A DNA stretch of 64,000 bases from Streptomyces termitum. GTDB taxonomy: Bacteria > Actinomycetota > Actinomycetes > Streptomycetales > Streptomycetaceae. Both the position numbers and the translations under genes were made by a program. Numbering within the stretch: position 1 is the first letter of the stretch; each line of letters begins with the position of its first letter. This document shows, one piece after another, positions 9,732 to 18,865 of the stretch. The DNA is taken from assembly GCF_014650175.1 (NCBI RefSeq), contig NZ_BMUL01000017.1, positions 84,687-148,686 of the forward strand, read 5' to 3'. The notes under the pieces were generated by a model. It had not been told where the DNA came from, made no database searches, and was given only the letters and a program-made list of their open reading frames with translations.

Positions 9732-10850
9732 ATGAGCCTGACCCTGAGGACCATCAGCCGTGAGCAGCATCTGGCCTACATCCAGAGCCTGCCCGGTGCG
9801 AGCCACTGCCAGGTCCCGGCGTGGGCGGACGTGAAGACCGAGTGGCGCTCGGAGAGCCTCGGCTGGTTCGACAAGGCCGGCGAGCTCGTCGGCGCGGGCC
9901 TGGTGCTCTACCGCCAGCTGCCCAAGCTCAAGCGCTACCTGGCCTACCTCCCCGAGGGCCCGGTGATCAACTGGTACGCCCCCAACCTCGACGAGTGGCT
10001 CCAGCCGATGCTGGCCCACCTCAAGCAGCAGGGCGCCTTCTCCGTGAAGATGGGCCCGCCGGTCGTCATCCGCCGCTGGGACGCCACCGCGATCAAGTCC
10101 GGCATCCAGGACCCGGACGTCAAGCGCCTGCGCGACGTCCAGGCCACCGAGGTCGTGCCGCAGGCCTTCGAGGTCGCGGACCGGCTGCGCCGGATGGGCT
10201 GGCAGCAGGGCGAGGACGGCGGCGCCGGCTTCGGCGACGTGCAGCCCCGCTACGTCTTCCAGGTCCCGCTGGCCAACCGCTCCCTGGACGACGTCCTCAA
10301 GGGCTTCAACCAGCTGTGGCGCCGCAACATCAAGAAGGCCGAGAAGGCCGGCGTCGAGGTCGTCCAGGGCGGCTACGAGGACCTGGCCGAGTGGCAGCGC
10401 CTGTACGAGATCACCGCCGTCCGCGACAAGTTCCGGCCGCGCCCGCTCTCGTACTTCCAGCGCATGTGGACCGTCCTCAACAACGAGGACCCCAACCGGA
10501 TGCGGCTCTACTTCGCCCGCCACAACGGCGTGAACCTCTCGGCGGCGACCATGCTCGTCGTCGGCGGCCACGTCTGGTACTCGTACGGCGCCTCCGACAA
10601 CATCGGCCGCGAGGTCCGCCCGTCCAACGCCATGCAGTGGCGGATGCTCCGCGACGCCTACGCGATGGGCGCGACCGTCTACGACCTGCGGGGCATCTCC
10701 GACTCGCTGGACGAGACCGACCACCTCTTCGGCCTGATCCAGTTCAAGGTCGGCACCGGCGGCGAGGCCGTCGAGTACGTCGGCGAGTGGGACTTCCCGC
10801 TGAACAAGCTCCTGCACAAGGCGCTCGACATCTACATGTCGCGCCGCTGA
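9732..10850 (+). CDS. femX: FemX-like lipid II:glycine glycyltransferase
   Basis: A 372-residue FemABX-family aminoacyltransferase. In Streptomyces, FemX adds glycine from Gly-tRNA to the LL-diaminopimelate of lipid II, making the peptidoglycan cross-bridge. Two GNAT-like halves can be seen, with the family segments N-Q-L-W-R-R-N-I-K-K-A-E-K-A-G-V and Y-D-L-R-G-I-S-D. The Fem coiled-coil arm is absent, as is usual for the short actinobacterial type. GAGGAG lies 8 bases before ATG 9732. An alanine-racemase-like gene follows on the same strand after 99 bases, which suggests a shared wall-precursor role. Confidence 0.88.
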   Translation: MSLTLRTISREQHLAYIQSLPGASHCQVPAWADVKTEWRSESLGWFDKAGELVGAGLVLYRQLPKLKRYLAYLPEGPVINWYAPNLDEWLQPMLAHLKQQGAFSVKMGPPVVIRRWDATAIKSGIQDPDVKRLRDVQATEVVPQAFEVADRLRRMGWQQGEDGGAGFGDVQPRYVFQVPLANRSLDDVLKGFNQLWRRNIKKAEKAGVEVVQGGYEDLAEWQRLYEITAVRDKFRPRPLSYFQRMWTVLNNEDPNRMRLYFARHNGVNLSAATMLVVGGHVWYSYGASDNIGREVRPSNAMQWRMLRDAYAMGATVYDLRGISDSLDETDHLFGLIQFKVGTGGEAVEYVGEWDFPLNKLLHKALDIYMSRR

Positions 10851-10949
10851 CGCCCCGCGCGGGGCTTGCGTAACCTCGTAGAAGCACGCGCTTCCGTACA
10901 CACCTGCGAAACCCCCCACCGCAGCCATCAGAAAGGTTCCGGGCCGGCC

Positions 10950-11981
10950 ATGGCGCTCTCCCTCTACGTCGACACCGCTCGCTGGCGGGCGCACCAGAAG
11001 ACCGTGATCGACCAGTTCCCCGGTCTGATCCCGGTCTGCAAGGGCAACGGCTACGGCTTCGGCCACGAGCGGCTCGCCGAGGAGGCGGCCCGCTTCGGTG
11101 CCGACATGCTCGCGGTGGGCACCACCTACGAGGCCGCTCGCATCAAGGACTGGTTCGGCGGCGACCTGCTGGTCCTCACCCCGTTCCGGCGGGGCGAGGA
11201 GCCGGTGCCGCTGCCCGACCGGGTGGTCCGCTCCGTCTCCTCCGTGGACGGCGTGCACGCCCTGGTCGGCGCCCGCGTCGTCATCGAGGTCATGAGCTCG
11301 ATGAAGCGGCACGGCGTTCGCGAGGAGGAGCTGGGGCTGCTCGCCACCGCCATCGAGGACGTGCGGCTGGAGGGCTTCGCCCTGCACCTGCCGCTGGACC
11401 GCCCGGACGGCACGGACGCCGTCGAGGAGGTCATCGCCTGGATGGACCGGCTGCGCGCGGCCCGGCTGCCGCTGCACACCATGTTCGTCAGCCACCTGCG
11501 GGCCGAGGAGCAGGCCCGGCTCCAGCAGCAGTTCCCGCAGACCCGGTTCCGGGCCCGGATCGGCACCCGGCTCTGGCTGGGGGACCACGAGGCCACCGCG
11601 TACCGGGGCTCGGTCCTGGACGTCACCCGGGTCGCCAAGGGCGACCGCTTCGGCTACCGCCAGCAGAAGGCCGCCTCGGACGGCTGGCTGGTCGTGGTCG
11701 CCGGCGGCACCTCGCACGGTGTGGGCCTGGAGGCCCCGAAGGCGATGCACGGCGTGATGCCGCGCGCCAAGGGCGTGGCCCGGGCCGGTCTGGCCACCGT
11801 CAACCGCAACCTGTCGCCGTTCGTCTGGGCGGGCAAGCAGCGCTGGTTCGCCGAGCCGCCGCACATGCAGGTGTCGATCCTCTTCGTGCCGGCCGACGCC
11901 CAGGAGCCGAAGGTCGGCGACGAGCTGGTGGCGCACCTGCGGCACACCACGACGCAGTACGACCGGCTCGTCGAACGCTGA
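10950..11981 (+). CDS. Alanine racemase-like PLP protein
   Basis: A 343-residue fold-type III PLP protein. The segment I-P-V-C-K-G-N-G-Y-G-F-G places the probable PLP lysine at residue 31, matching the V-K-A-N-A-Y-G-H-G signature of alanine racemases. A beta-domain follows with R-I-G-T-R-L-W-L-G-D and F-G-Y, which may supply the tyrosine base. It is slightly shorter and quite divergent from canonical Alr, so it may be an amino-acid racemase of different specificity or a non-catalytic paralogue. Its place next to femX points to peptidoglycan precursors. Confidence 0.8.
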   Translation: MALSLYVDTARWRAHQKTVIDQFPGLIPVCKGNGYGFGHERLAEEAARFGADMLAVGTTYEAARIKDWFGGDLLVLTPFRRGEEPVPLPDRVVRSVSSVDGVHALVGARVVIEVMSSMKRHGVREEELGLLATAIEDVRLEGFALHLPLDRPDGTDAVEEVIAWMDRLRAARLPLHTMFVSHLRAEEQARLQQQFPQTRFRARIGTRLWLGDHEATAYRGSVLDVTRVAKGDRFGYRQQKAASDGWLVVVAGGTSHGVGLEAPKAMHGVMPRAKGVARAGLATVNRNLSPFVWAGKQRWFAEPPHMQVSILFVPADAQEPKVGDELVAHLRHTTTQYDRLVER

Positions 11982-12053
11982 GCGCTGGGCGCCCGGCGCC
12001 GAGCCGGTCGTACGGTCACTTCCCCCGGGTCACGGCCGGGCCCCCGGGCCCGG

Positions 12054-13616
12054 TCAGGTGGCCCGGTCGCCCCCGGGAGCCGCGGCCCCGGGGGTTCCCC
12101 ATGTCACCCGCGCCTCCGGCCCGGCGGGGGAGGGCAGCGGGGTCGGCGGCCGGGTCTCCCGGCCGATCGCGAAGACGTCCGGCGCCCCGTCCAGGACGCC
12201 GCCCGAGGGGTCGTCCGAGCCGTCCTTCCGGACCGGGTCCTTCTCCGGCGCCAGGACGTCCCTGACGACCACGGCGCACAGGTACAGCGTGCCCACCAGG
12301 TGCAGCACGATCGCGAAGTGGTAGCCGTCCGTGGGCAGGCCCTGCTTGTTGCCGCTGCCGGTGAAGGCCAGGTGCATCCAGATGGCGAGGAAGTACAGCA
12401 CCTCGCAGCCCTGCCAGATCAGGAAGTCGCGCCAGCGCGGCCGGGCGAGGACCGCGAGCGGCACCAGCCAGAGCACGTACTGCGGCGAGTACACCTTGTT
12501 GGTGACGACGAAGACGGCGACGATCAGGAACGCCAGCTGGGCCAGCCGGGGCCGGCGCGGGGCGGCGAGGGCCAGCCAGGCGATCCCGCCCGCGGCCAGC
12601 ACCAGGAGCAGCAGCGCGTACAGGTTGGCCCGCTCGGGCGGGATGGCCTGCCCGGTGCGCTGGCTGACGAGCAGCCAGACCGACCCGAAGTCCACGTTCC
12701 GGTCCCGGCTGAACAGATAGAACTGCTTCCAGCCCTGCGGCGCGAGGATCATCACCGGCAGGTTCACCACCAGCCAGGCCGTCACCCCGCCGGCCAGCGC
12801 CGTGCCGAACTCCCGCCACCGGCCGGCCCGCCAGCAGAGCAGCAGCAGCGGCCAGAGCAGCAGGAGCGGATAGAACTTGGCGGCGACGGCGAGGCCCAGC
12901 AGGGCGCCGGCGGCGAGCGGCCGGGACCGCGCCCACAGCAGGATCGCGGCGGCGGTCAGGGCGACGGCCAGCAGGTCCCAGTTGATGGTGGCGGTCAGGG
13001 CCACCGAGGGCGCCAGGGCGACGAGCAGGCCGTCCCAGGGCCGGTTCCGGTGCGTGCGGGCCACGCAGACGGCGAGGACCGCCGCGCAGACCATCAGCAG
13101 GCCCGCGTTGACCAGCCAGTACGCCTGCTCGCGGGCCTGGAGGGTGCCGCCGGGCGTCAGCCAGGAGGCGACCTCCATGAAGAGCCCGGTCAGCACCGGG
13201 TACTCCAGGAACGGTATGTCGCCGGGGATCCGGTCGAAGTAGGGCACGAGGCCGTCGGCGAAGCCGCGCCCGGCGAAGAGGTGGGGGACGTCCGAGTAGC
13301 AGGCGTGGGTGTACTGCGAGGTGAGGCCCTGGAACCAGGCCCAGTTGTAGCAGGGCAGCTTCTGCACCATCCCGAGGGCGAACATGCCGATCGCCACCAG
13401 GGCGATCACCCGCACCGGCGTGAACTGCCCGGCGAGGGGTCCGCTGCCGGGCAGGGCGCGGCGCCCGTACCGGCCGCCGATGAGCTCGCTGCCCGCGGCG
13501 GCCACCTCGTCCCGCCGGGTGGGGGCGACGACCGGGTCGGGGGGCGTGCCCTCCCGCGTCCCGCCCGGCGCCGCGGGCCCGTCGAGGGGTCCGCTCGTCT
13601 TCTTCAGGCTCGGCAT
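12054..13616 (-). CDS. GT87-type polyprenol-phosphate mannosyltransferase
   Basis: A 520-residue integral membrane protein with about 10-12 hydrophobic segments. It resembles the GT-C fold alpha-(1->2) mannosyltransferases (GT87), which take mannose from polyprenyl-phosphate-mannose at the outer face of the membrane. The acidic loop Y-F-D-R-I-P-G-D-I-P-F-L-E-Y-P-V after the first helix fits this family. The start at 13616 has AGGA about 9 bases upstream; the ATG at 13625 is an alternative. It lies downstream of the PBP gene, separated by a strong terminator. Confidence 0.8.
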   Translation of the reverse strand: MPSLKKTSGPLDGPAAPGGTREGTPPDPVVAPTRRDEVAAAGSELIGGRYGRRALPGSGPLAGQFTPVRVIALVAIGMFALGMVQKLPCYNWAWFQGLTSQYTHACYSDVPHLFAGRGFADGLVPYFDRIPGDIPFLEYPVLTGLFMEVASWLTPGGTLQAREQAYWLVNAGLLMVCAAVLAVCVARTHRNRPWDGLLVALAPSVALTATINWDLLAVALTAAAILLWARSRPLAAGALLGLAVAAKFYPLLLLWPLLLLCWRAGRWREFGTALAGGVTAWLVVNLPVMILAPQGWKQFYLFSRDRNVDFGSVWLLVSQRTGQAIPPERANLYALLLLVLAAGGIAWLALAAPRRPRLAQLAFLIVAVFVVTNKVYSPQYVLWLVPLAVLARPRWRDFLIWQGCEVLYFLAIWMHLAFTGSGNKQGLPTDGYHFAIVLHLVGTLYLCAVVVRDVLAPEKDPVRKDGSDDPSGGVLDGAPDVFAIGRETRPPTPLPSPAGPEARVTWGTPGAAAPGGDRAT

Positions 13617-13721
13617 GGGGGACATCCTGCCGTACGCCCCCGGGAATCCGGCCGCTCCCCGGAGGGAGAACCGCCGGAGCGCCGGGGACGGCCGCCGGGC
13701 GGCGCGGCGCGGGAAACGGCG

Positions 13722-13778
13722 GAGGGCCGCCGCGGCCGTTCCGTACGGGTGGGTACGGAACGGGCCGCGGCGGCCCTC
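13722..13778 (-). terminator. Strong terminator after the PBP gene
   Basis: A stem of 25 pairs with one bulge: GAGGGCCGCCGCGGCC continuing through TTCCGTAC (from 13722) pairs with the complementary stretch 13753-13778. It lies just beyond the stop of the minus-strand PBP gene and separates it from the mannosyltransferase gene. Confidence 0.85.
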
Positions 13779-13797
13779 GTGCGGTGTTCCCCCGGGG

Positions 13798-16596
13798 TCA
13801 GCCCCAGAGCGAACTGTCGGTCTGCTGGCCGCCACCGGGGCCACCGGGCCGGCCTCCGCCGGGTCCGCCGCCCGGTTCCGTCGTCGGGTTCGTCGGCGGT
13901 GTCCAGGGCCCTGTCGGGGTCGGATCGGTCGGCTGACCGGTGTTGCCGCCCGAATTGTCGCAGTTCCAGTCCCAGACGCTACAGGTGGTCTTGCCCGGCT
14001 TCGGGTCCTTGGTGGTCGGACGGCCGCCGTCGGTGGGCGTCGCCGGCGGGGTCGTCGTCGGGGCCGTGCTCGGCGTCTCGGACGGCGTGGCCGTCTCGGT
14101 CGGCGTCTGCGTGGCCGTCGGGGTGGGCGTGGCGCCACCGCCGTAGACGCCCTCGGCGTCCGGCAGCTTCTCCGGCTCGGGGAACTTCTCGACCGGCAGG
14201 TCGGCGACCGCGTCCGTCATGTAGTCGTTCCAGATGCGGGACGGGAAGGACGAACCGTGGATCGTGTCCTGGCCACCCGTGCCGTACATGGGTTCGAACT
14301 TGCGGTCCTTCAGCGTCTCGTCGTCCGGGAAGCGGTACATGTCGATCGCGGTCGAGAGCTGCGGGGTGTAGCCGACGAACCAGGCCGAGTTGTTCTTGTC
14401 GGTCGTACCGGTCTTGCCGGCCACCTGGCGGCCCGGGATGGCGGCCTTGCGGCCGGTGCCCTTGGGGTCCTCGACGACGCTGCGGAGCACGTCGGTGACG
14501 TTGGAGGCGATGGCCGTGGAGAAGGCCTGCTCGGTCGCGGCCTTGTTCTCGTAGATGACCTGGCCGTTCCTGATGACCTTGCGCACCGAGAACGGCTCGG
14601 TGCGCATGCCGTTGTTGGCGAAGGTCGCGTAGGAGCCGGCCATCCGGATCGCGCTCGGGCTGGAGATGCCGAGGGAGAAGGACGGGACCTCGCCCTTGAC
14701 CAGGGAGTCGGCGCGCAGACCGGCGTCGACGGCCGCCTCACGCACCTTGTCGATGCCGACGTCCATGCCGAGCTGCACGAAGGGCGAGTTCGCGGAGACG
14801 ATCATGGCCTGGCGCAGGCTGATCTGGCCGTAGTTGGTGTCGCCCTCGTTGCTCTGCAGCCACTCCTTGCCCTCTTCGTTGTGCCAGATCTTGCCGTCGT
14901 ACTTGCGGACCTTGAGGTCGTCCTGGCCGGAGTAGCGGCTCTTGTCGGGGTCGACGATGGTGCGCGTCGAGGCGTCCTGCGTCGCGGGACCCTTGGGGTC
15001 GCGGACGCCGTCCTTCATCGCGGCCGCGAGCACGAAGGGCTTGAACGTCGAACCGACCTGGGCGCCGGTGGTGTCGGCGTTGTTGGTGTAGTGCTTGGTC
15101 GCGTCCTGGCCGCCGTAGAGCGCCACGATGGCACCGGTCTTGACGTCGACGGAGGCGCCGCCGAACTGGACGAAGGTGTCCGTCTTCGGGCGCTTCTTCT
15201 CGTCGATGTACTCGTCGTAGACCTTCTTGACCGCCGACTCCATCTCGTTCACCTTCTTCTTCTCGAAGGTGGTGTGGATCTCGTAGCCGCCCAGTTCGAG
15301 GGCCTCGGCGCTGATGTCGTACTTGCTGCGGAAGTTCGCCTTCGCGGTGGCGACCAGGTAACCGATCTGGCCGGTCAGCTGCGCGTCCGTCTTGCGCTTC
15401 TGGATCGGGGGCATCGCGGTGTACTTCGCCCGCTCCGCCGCCGGAAGCTTCCCGTCCTTGACCATCTCGTTGAGGATCCACGTCCAGCGCTTGGTGAGGC
15501 GCGCCTGGTTCTTCTCGGCCGTGGCGTCGGGGCCGATCTCGGGGTAGCCCGCCGGGTCGAAGTAGGTGGGGCCCTTCAGGACGGAGGCGAGCACCGCCGA
15601 CTGGGAGGGGTCGAGATCCTTGGCGTCCTTGTTGAAGTAGGCGCGGGCGGCGGCCTGGATGCCGTAGGCGCCGCGCCCGTAGTACGCGGTGTTGAGGTAG
15701 CCGGCCATGATGACCGGCTTGTCGACCTCGTTGCCGACCTTGATGGAGATGAAGAGTTCCTTCACCTTCCGGGAGATCGTCTGCGACTGGTCGTTGAGCA
15801 GGCCGTTCTTCACGTACTGCTGGGTGATGGTCGAGCCGCCCTGGGTCTGGCCGCCCTTCGCCATGTTCCACACGGCACGGCCGATGCCCATCGGGTCGAT
15901 GCCCGAGTCGTCCCAGAACGTCTTGTTCTCGGCCGAGATCACGGCTTCCTGCATCGACTTCGGGATGTCGGAGATGCCGATGATCTGCCGGTTCTGGCCC
16001 GCGCCGGTGGCGACCATGCGGCTGCCGTCGGCCCAGTAGTAGATGTTGTTCTGCGAGGTCGCGGTCGCGTCCACGGTGGGGATGCCCACCTTCAGGTACA
16101 CGGCGACGGAACCGGCCAGGAGAAGCCCGACGCCGAGCAGGAACGTGCCCGTGACGAGCTTCCAGGACGGCATCCAGCGGCGCCAGCCGTCCTTGTCGTG
16201 GCGCGGGTAGTCGATCATCCGCTTCTTGCGCGGCGGACGACCGCCGCCCGGACCCCCGCCCCGGCCGCCCCCGCCCCCGCCGCGACGGCCTCCGCCGCCG
16301 CCGGGACCGCTCGGGCCTCCGGAGCCGGGCGCGCGCCGGCGTCCGCCGCGCTGGGCGGCGCGCCGGGCCTCGGCACGGCCGCCGTACGGACGGGCCTCCT
16401 CCCCGTGGGAGGAGGGGGGGCCATAATCGCCGGACGATCCGTACGAACCGGATGATCCGTACGAAGATGCCCCCGTACCGGCGTCATGGGACGGGGCCGG
16501 CCGGCGGCCCACAGGCTGCTGGGCCGCACGTCGCGCCGCCGCCCGGCCGCCCATCGGCGGCTCCTGCGACGGCATCCTGCGGCGATGCTCGCTCAT
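13798..16596 (-). CDS. Class A bifunctional penicillin-binding protein
   Basis: A 932-residue peptidoglycan synthase. A cytoplasmic Gly/Arg/Ser-rich tail (1-140) and one membrane helix (about 147-169) come first. The GT51 glycosyltransferase domain has catalytic Glu223 in S-A-E-N-K-T-F-W and G-G-S-T-I-T-Q-Q (253-260). The transpeptidase domain shows S-T-F-K (Ser516), S-A-N (601-603) and K-T-G-T-T (728-732). A Pro/Thr-rich C-terminal tail ends in a Gly-rich stretch and contains a short Cys pair (C-S-V-W-D-W-N-C). The start at 16596 has GAGGAG upstream. All catalytic residues are present, so both activities are expected. Confidence 0.95.
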   Translation of the reverse strand: MSEHRRRMPSQEPPMGGRAAARRAAQQPVGRRPAPSHDAGTGASSYGSSGSYGSSGDYGPPSSHGEEARPYGGRAEARRAAQRGGRRRAPGSGGPSGPGGGGGRRGGGGGGRGGGPGGGRPPRKKRMIDYPRHDKDGWRRWMPSWKLVTGTFLLGVGLLLAGSVAVYLKVGIPTVDATATSQNNIYYWADGSRMVATGAGQNRQIIGISDIPKSMQEAVISAENKTFWDDSGIDPMGIGRAVWNMAKGGQTQGGSTITQQYVKNGLLNDQSQTISRKVKELFISIKVGNEVDKPVIMAGYLNTAYYGRGAYGIQAAARAYFNKDAKDLDPSQSAVLASVLKGPTYFDPAGYPEIGPDATAEKNQARLTKRWTWILNEMVKDGKLPAAERAKYTAMPPIQKRKTDAQLTGQIGYLVATAKANFRSKYDISAEALELGGYEIHTTFEKKKVNEMESAVKKVYDEYIDEKKRPKTDTFVQFGGASVDVKTGAIVALYGGQDATKHYTNNADTTGAQVGSTFKPFVLAAAMKDGVRDPKGPATQDASTRTIVDPDKSRYSGQDDLKVRKYDGKIWHNEEGKEWLQSNEGDTNYGQISLRQAMIVSANSPFVQLGMDVGIDKVREAAVDAGLRADSLVKGEVPSFSLGISSPSAIRMAGSYATFANNGMRTEPFSVRKVIRNGQVIYENKAATEQAFSTAIASNVTDVLRSVVEDPKGTGRKAAIPGRQVAGKTGTTDKNNSAWFVGYTPQLSTAIDMYRFPDDETLKDRKFEPMYGTGGQDTIHGSSFPSRIWNDYMTDAVADLPVEKFPEPEKLPDAEGVYGGGATPTPTATQTPTETATPSETPSTAPTTTPPATPTDGGRPTTKDPKPGKTTCSVWDWNCDNSGGNTGQPTDPTPTGPWTPPTNPTTEPGGGPGGGRPGGPGGGQQTDSSLWG

Positions 16597-16978
16597 CGAA
16601 CGACTACTCCTCGGGCAGGCGCGTACGCCTGGAAGCGGCAGTTGAGTTCCGGTCCCCCCGAAATGCGTACGACCGGAGCCCATAGGAGGCCCCCTTCGTA
16701 CCGCAGCCGGTCACCCGCTGCACTGACGCCCCAGCGCGGCTCCTGGTTCCCGGTGGTGTGCATGCCGCACAGACTACGCACGGCCAAAACCCTCCTAGGA
16801 CCGAAGTTCACCCCAAATCAGGCAAGTCGAACGCTGTGAATTGACGATGTGATGCCGGTCACGGCTCTCCTTCTTGCCGGACCTCTCGGGCCGTTCTATC
16901 GTCGAGATGTATCGAGTCGATACATCAGCACGGCATAAGGCTTTCCGAGGACGTACCGGAAGACGGAGGAGGCGACAC
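16597..16978. other. PBP/padR intergenic region
   Basis: A 382-base divergent gap. It holds the perfect inverted repeat at 16906-16926, about 50 bases before the padR start, and GGAGGAGG (about 16966-16972) as the padR ribosome binding site. The PBP promoter should lie in the left half, but I could not assign -10/-35 boxes. Confidence 0.6.
16906..16926. promoter_or_regulatory. Perfect inverted repeat, probable PadR operator
   Basis: The arms GATGTATCGA and TCGATACATC are exact reverse complements around a single central G. PadR-type repressors bind ATGTAT-like palindromes, and this one sits directly in front of the padR gene. Autoregulation is therefore likely, and control of the downstream ino1 gene is possible by readthrough. 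Confidence 0.85.
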
Positions 16979-17659
16979 ATGAGCAGACGCTCCGGCATCC
17001 TCGAATTCGCCGTTCTCGGCCTGCTCCGCGAGTCCCCGATGCACGGCTACGAGCTGCGCAAGCGCCTCAACACCTCGCTCGGGATCTTCCGGGCCTTCAG
17101 CTACGGGACGCTGTACCCCTGCCTCAAGACGCTGGTCGCCAACGGCTGGTTGATCGAGGAGCCGGGCAGCGCCTCCGAGGAGGCCCTCGCCTCGTCCCTC
17201 GCGGGACGCCGGGCCAAGATCGTCTACCGGCTGACGACGGCGGGCAAGGAGCACTTCGAGGTACTCCTCTCCCACGCCGGCCCCGACGCCTGGGAGGACG
17301 AGCACTTCGCCGCCCGCTTCGCGTTCTTCGGCCAGACCGAACGCGACGTGCGGATGCGGGTCCTCGAAGGCCGCCGCAGCCGGCTGGAGGAGCGCCTGGA
17401 GAAGATGCGCGCCTCGCTGGCCCGGACGCGCGAGCGTCTCGACGACTACACGCTTGAGCTCCAGCGCCACGGGATGGAATCCGTGGAGCGCGAAGTGCGC
17501 TGGCTGAACGAGCTCATCGAGAGCGAGCGGGCGGGGCGGGATCAGCGATCCGGTCCCGACACCCCCGCTCCGCTCGACCACGATTCTGGAGAAACGGGCG
17601 GCCTGCCCCGGCACGGGGGCAGTACCCGGCCGGATCCGTCCGACGACACCGCCAAGTGA
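16979..17659 (+). CDS. PadR family transcriptional regulator
   Basis: A 226-residue PadR repressor. The N-terminal winged helix reads L-E-F-A-V-L-G-L-L-R-E-S-P-M-H-G-Y-E-L, then S-Y-G-T-L-Y-P-C-L. A C-terminal helical dimerisation domain (Vir_act_alpha_C type) spans about 120-190. A charged, Pro/Gly-rich tail follows. ATG 16979 is preceded by GGAGGAGG. It lies 48 bases upstream of the inositol-3-phosphate synthase gene on the same strand, so the two may be cotranscribed and controlled through the operator at 16906-16926. Confidence 0.93.
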   Translation: MSRRSGILEFAVLGLLRESPMHGYELRKRLNTSLGIFRAFSYGTLYPCLKTLVANGWLIEEPGSASEEALASSLAGRRAKIVYRLTTAGKEHFEVLLSHAGPDAWEDEHFAARFAFFGQTERDVRMRVLEGRRSRLEERLEKMRASLARTRERLDDYTLELQRHGMESVEREVRWLNELIESERAGRDQRSGPDTPAPLDHDSGETGGLPRHGGSTRPDPSDDTAK

Positions 17660-17707
17660 AACCCTGCGCACCGCAGGGCTTCCACGATCACACAGGGAGC
17701 AACCGGA

Positions 17708-18790
17708 ATGGGTTCGGTTCGCGTAGCCATCGTCGGCGTGGGCAACTGCGCCGCCTCGCTGGTGCAGGGCGTCGAGTACTACAAGGACGCCGACCCGGCG
17801 ACCAAGGTGCCCGGCCTGATGCACGTCCAGTTCGGCGAGTACCACGTCGGTGACGTCGAGTTCGTCGCCGCCTTCGACGTGGACGCCAAGAAGGTCGGCC
17901 TGGACCTCGCGGACGCCATCGGCGCCAGCGAGAACAACACCATCAAGATCTGCGACGTGCCCGCCTCCGGCGTCACCGTCCAGCGCGGCCACACCCTCGA
18001 CGGTCTCGGCAAGTACTACCGCCAGACCATCGAGGAGTCCGCCGAGGCCCCCGTGGACATCGTCCAGGTCCTCAAGGACAAGCAGGTCGACGTACTCGTC
18101 TGCTACCTCCCCGTCGGTTCCGAGGCCGCGGCGAAGTTCTACGCCCAGTGCGCCATCGACGCCAAGGTCGCCTTCGTCAACGCCCTCCCGGTCTTCATCG
18201 CCGGCACCAAGGAGTGGGCGGACAAGTTCACCGAGGCCGGTGTCCCGATCGTCGGCGACGACATCAAGTCCCAGGTGGGCGCCACCATCACGCACCGCGT
18301 GATGGCGAAGCTCTTCGAGGACCGCGGCGTCCGCCTTGAGCGCACCATGCAGCTCAACGTCGGCGGCAACATGGACTTCAAGAACATGCTCGAGCGCGAG
18401 CGCCTGGAGTCCAAGAAGATCTCCAAGACGCAGGCCGTCACCTCGCAGATCCCCGACCGCGAGCTGGGCGACAAGAACGTCCACATCGGCCCGTCCGACT
18501 ACGTCGCGTGGCTCGACGACCGCAAGTGGGCCTACGTCCGCCTCGAAGGCCGCGCCTTCGGCGATGTCCCGCTGAACCTGGAGTACAAGCTGGAGGTCTG
18601 GGACTCCCCGAACTCCGCCGGTGTCATCATCGACGCCCTGCGCGCCGCGAAGATCGCCAAGGACCGCGGCATCGGTGGCCCGATCCTCTCCGCGTCGAGC
18701 TACTTCATGAAGTCCCCGCCGGTGCAGTACTTCGACGACGAGGCCCTGGCCAACGTCGAGAAGTTCATCAAGGGCGAGGTCGAGCGCTAA
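17708..18790 (+). CDS. ino1: Inositol-3-phosphate synthase (myo-inositol-1-phosphate synthase)
   Basis: A 360-residue NAD-dependent enzyme that cyclises glucose 6-phosphate to inositol 3-phosphate, the precursor of mycothiol and phosphatidylinositol in actinobacteria. The NAD-binding loop V-A-I-V-G-V-G-N-C-A-A-S-L is at the N-terminus. Family blocks L-N-V-G-G-N-M-D-F-K-N-M and D-D-I-K-S-Q-V-G-A-T are present. The length is typical of the short prokaryotic form. A strong hairpin terminator follows the gene. Confidence 0.95.
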   Translation: MGSVRVAIVGVGNCAASLVQGVEYYKDADPATKVPGLMHVQFGEYHVGDVEFVAAFDVDAKKVGLDLADAIGASENNTIKICDVPASGVTVQRGHTLDGLGKYYRQTIEESAEAPVDIVQVLKDKQVDVLVCYLPVGSEAAAKFYAQCAIDAKVAFVNALPVFIAGTKEWADKFTEAGVPIVGDDIKSQVGATITHRVMAKLFEDRGVRLERTMQLNVGGNMDFKNMLERERLESKKISKTQAVTSQIPDRELGDKNVHIGPSDYVAWLDDRKWAYVRLEGRAFGDVPLNLEYKLEVWDSPNSAGVIIDALRAAKIAKDRGIGGPILSASSYFMKSPPVQYFDDEALANVEKFIKGEVER

Positions 18791-18805
18791 GAACGCGCCC
18801 GCTTC

Positions 18806-18848
18806 ACGAGGAGGGTCCCCGGGCATCGCGCCCGGGGACCCTCCTCGT
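18806..18848 (+). terminator. Terminator after ino1
   Basis: An 18-pair perfect stem (18806-18823 with 18831-18848) and a 7-base loop CATCGCG, placed 15 bases after the ino1 stop and before the next gene. Confidence 0.9.
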
Positions 18849-18865
18849 ATGTGAGTCTTGCTGCC

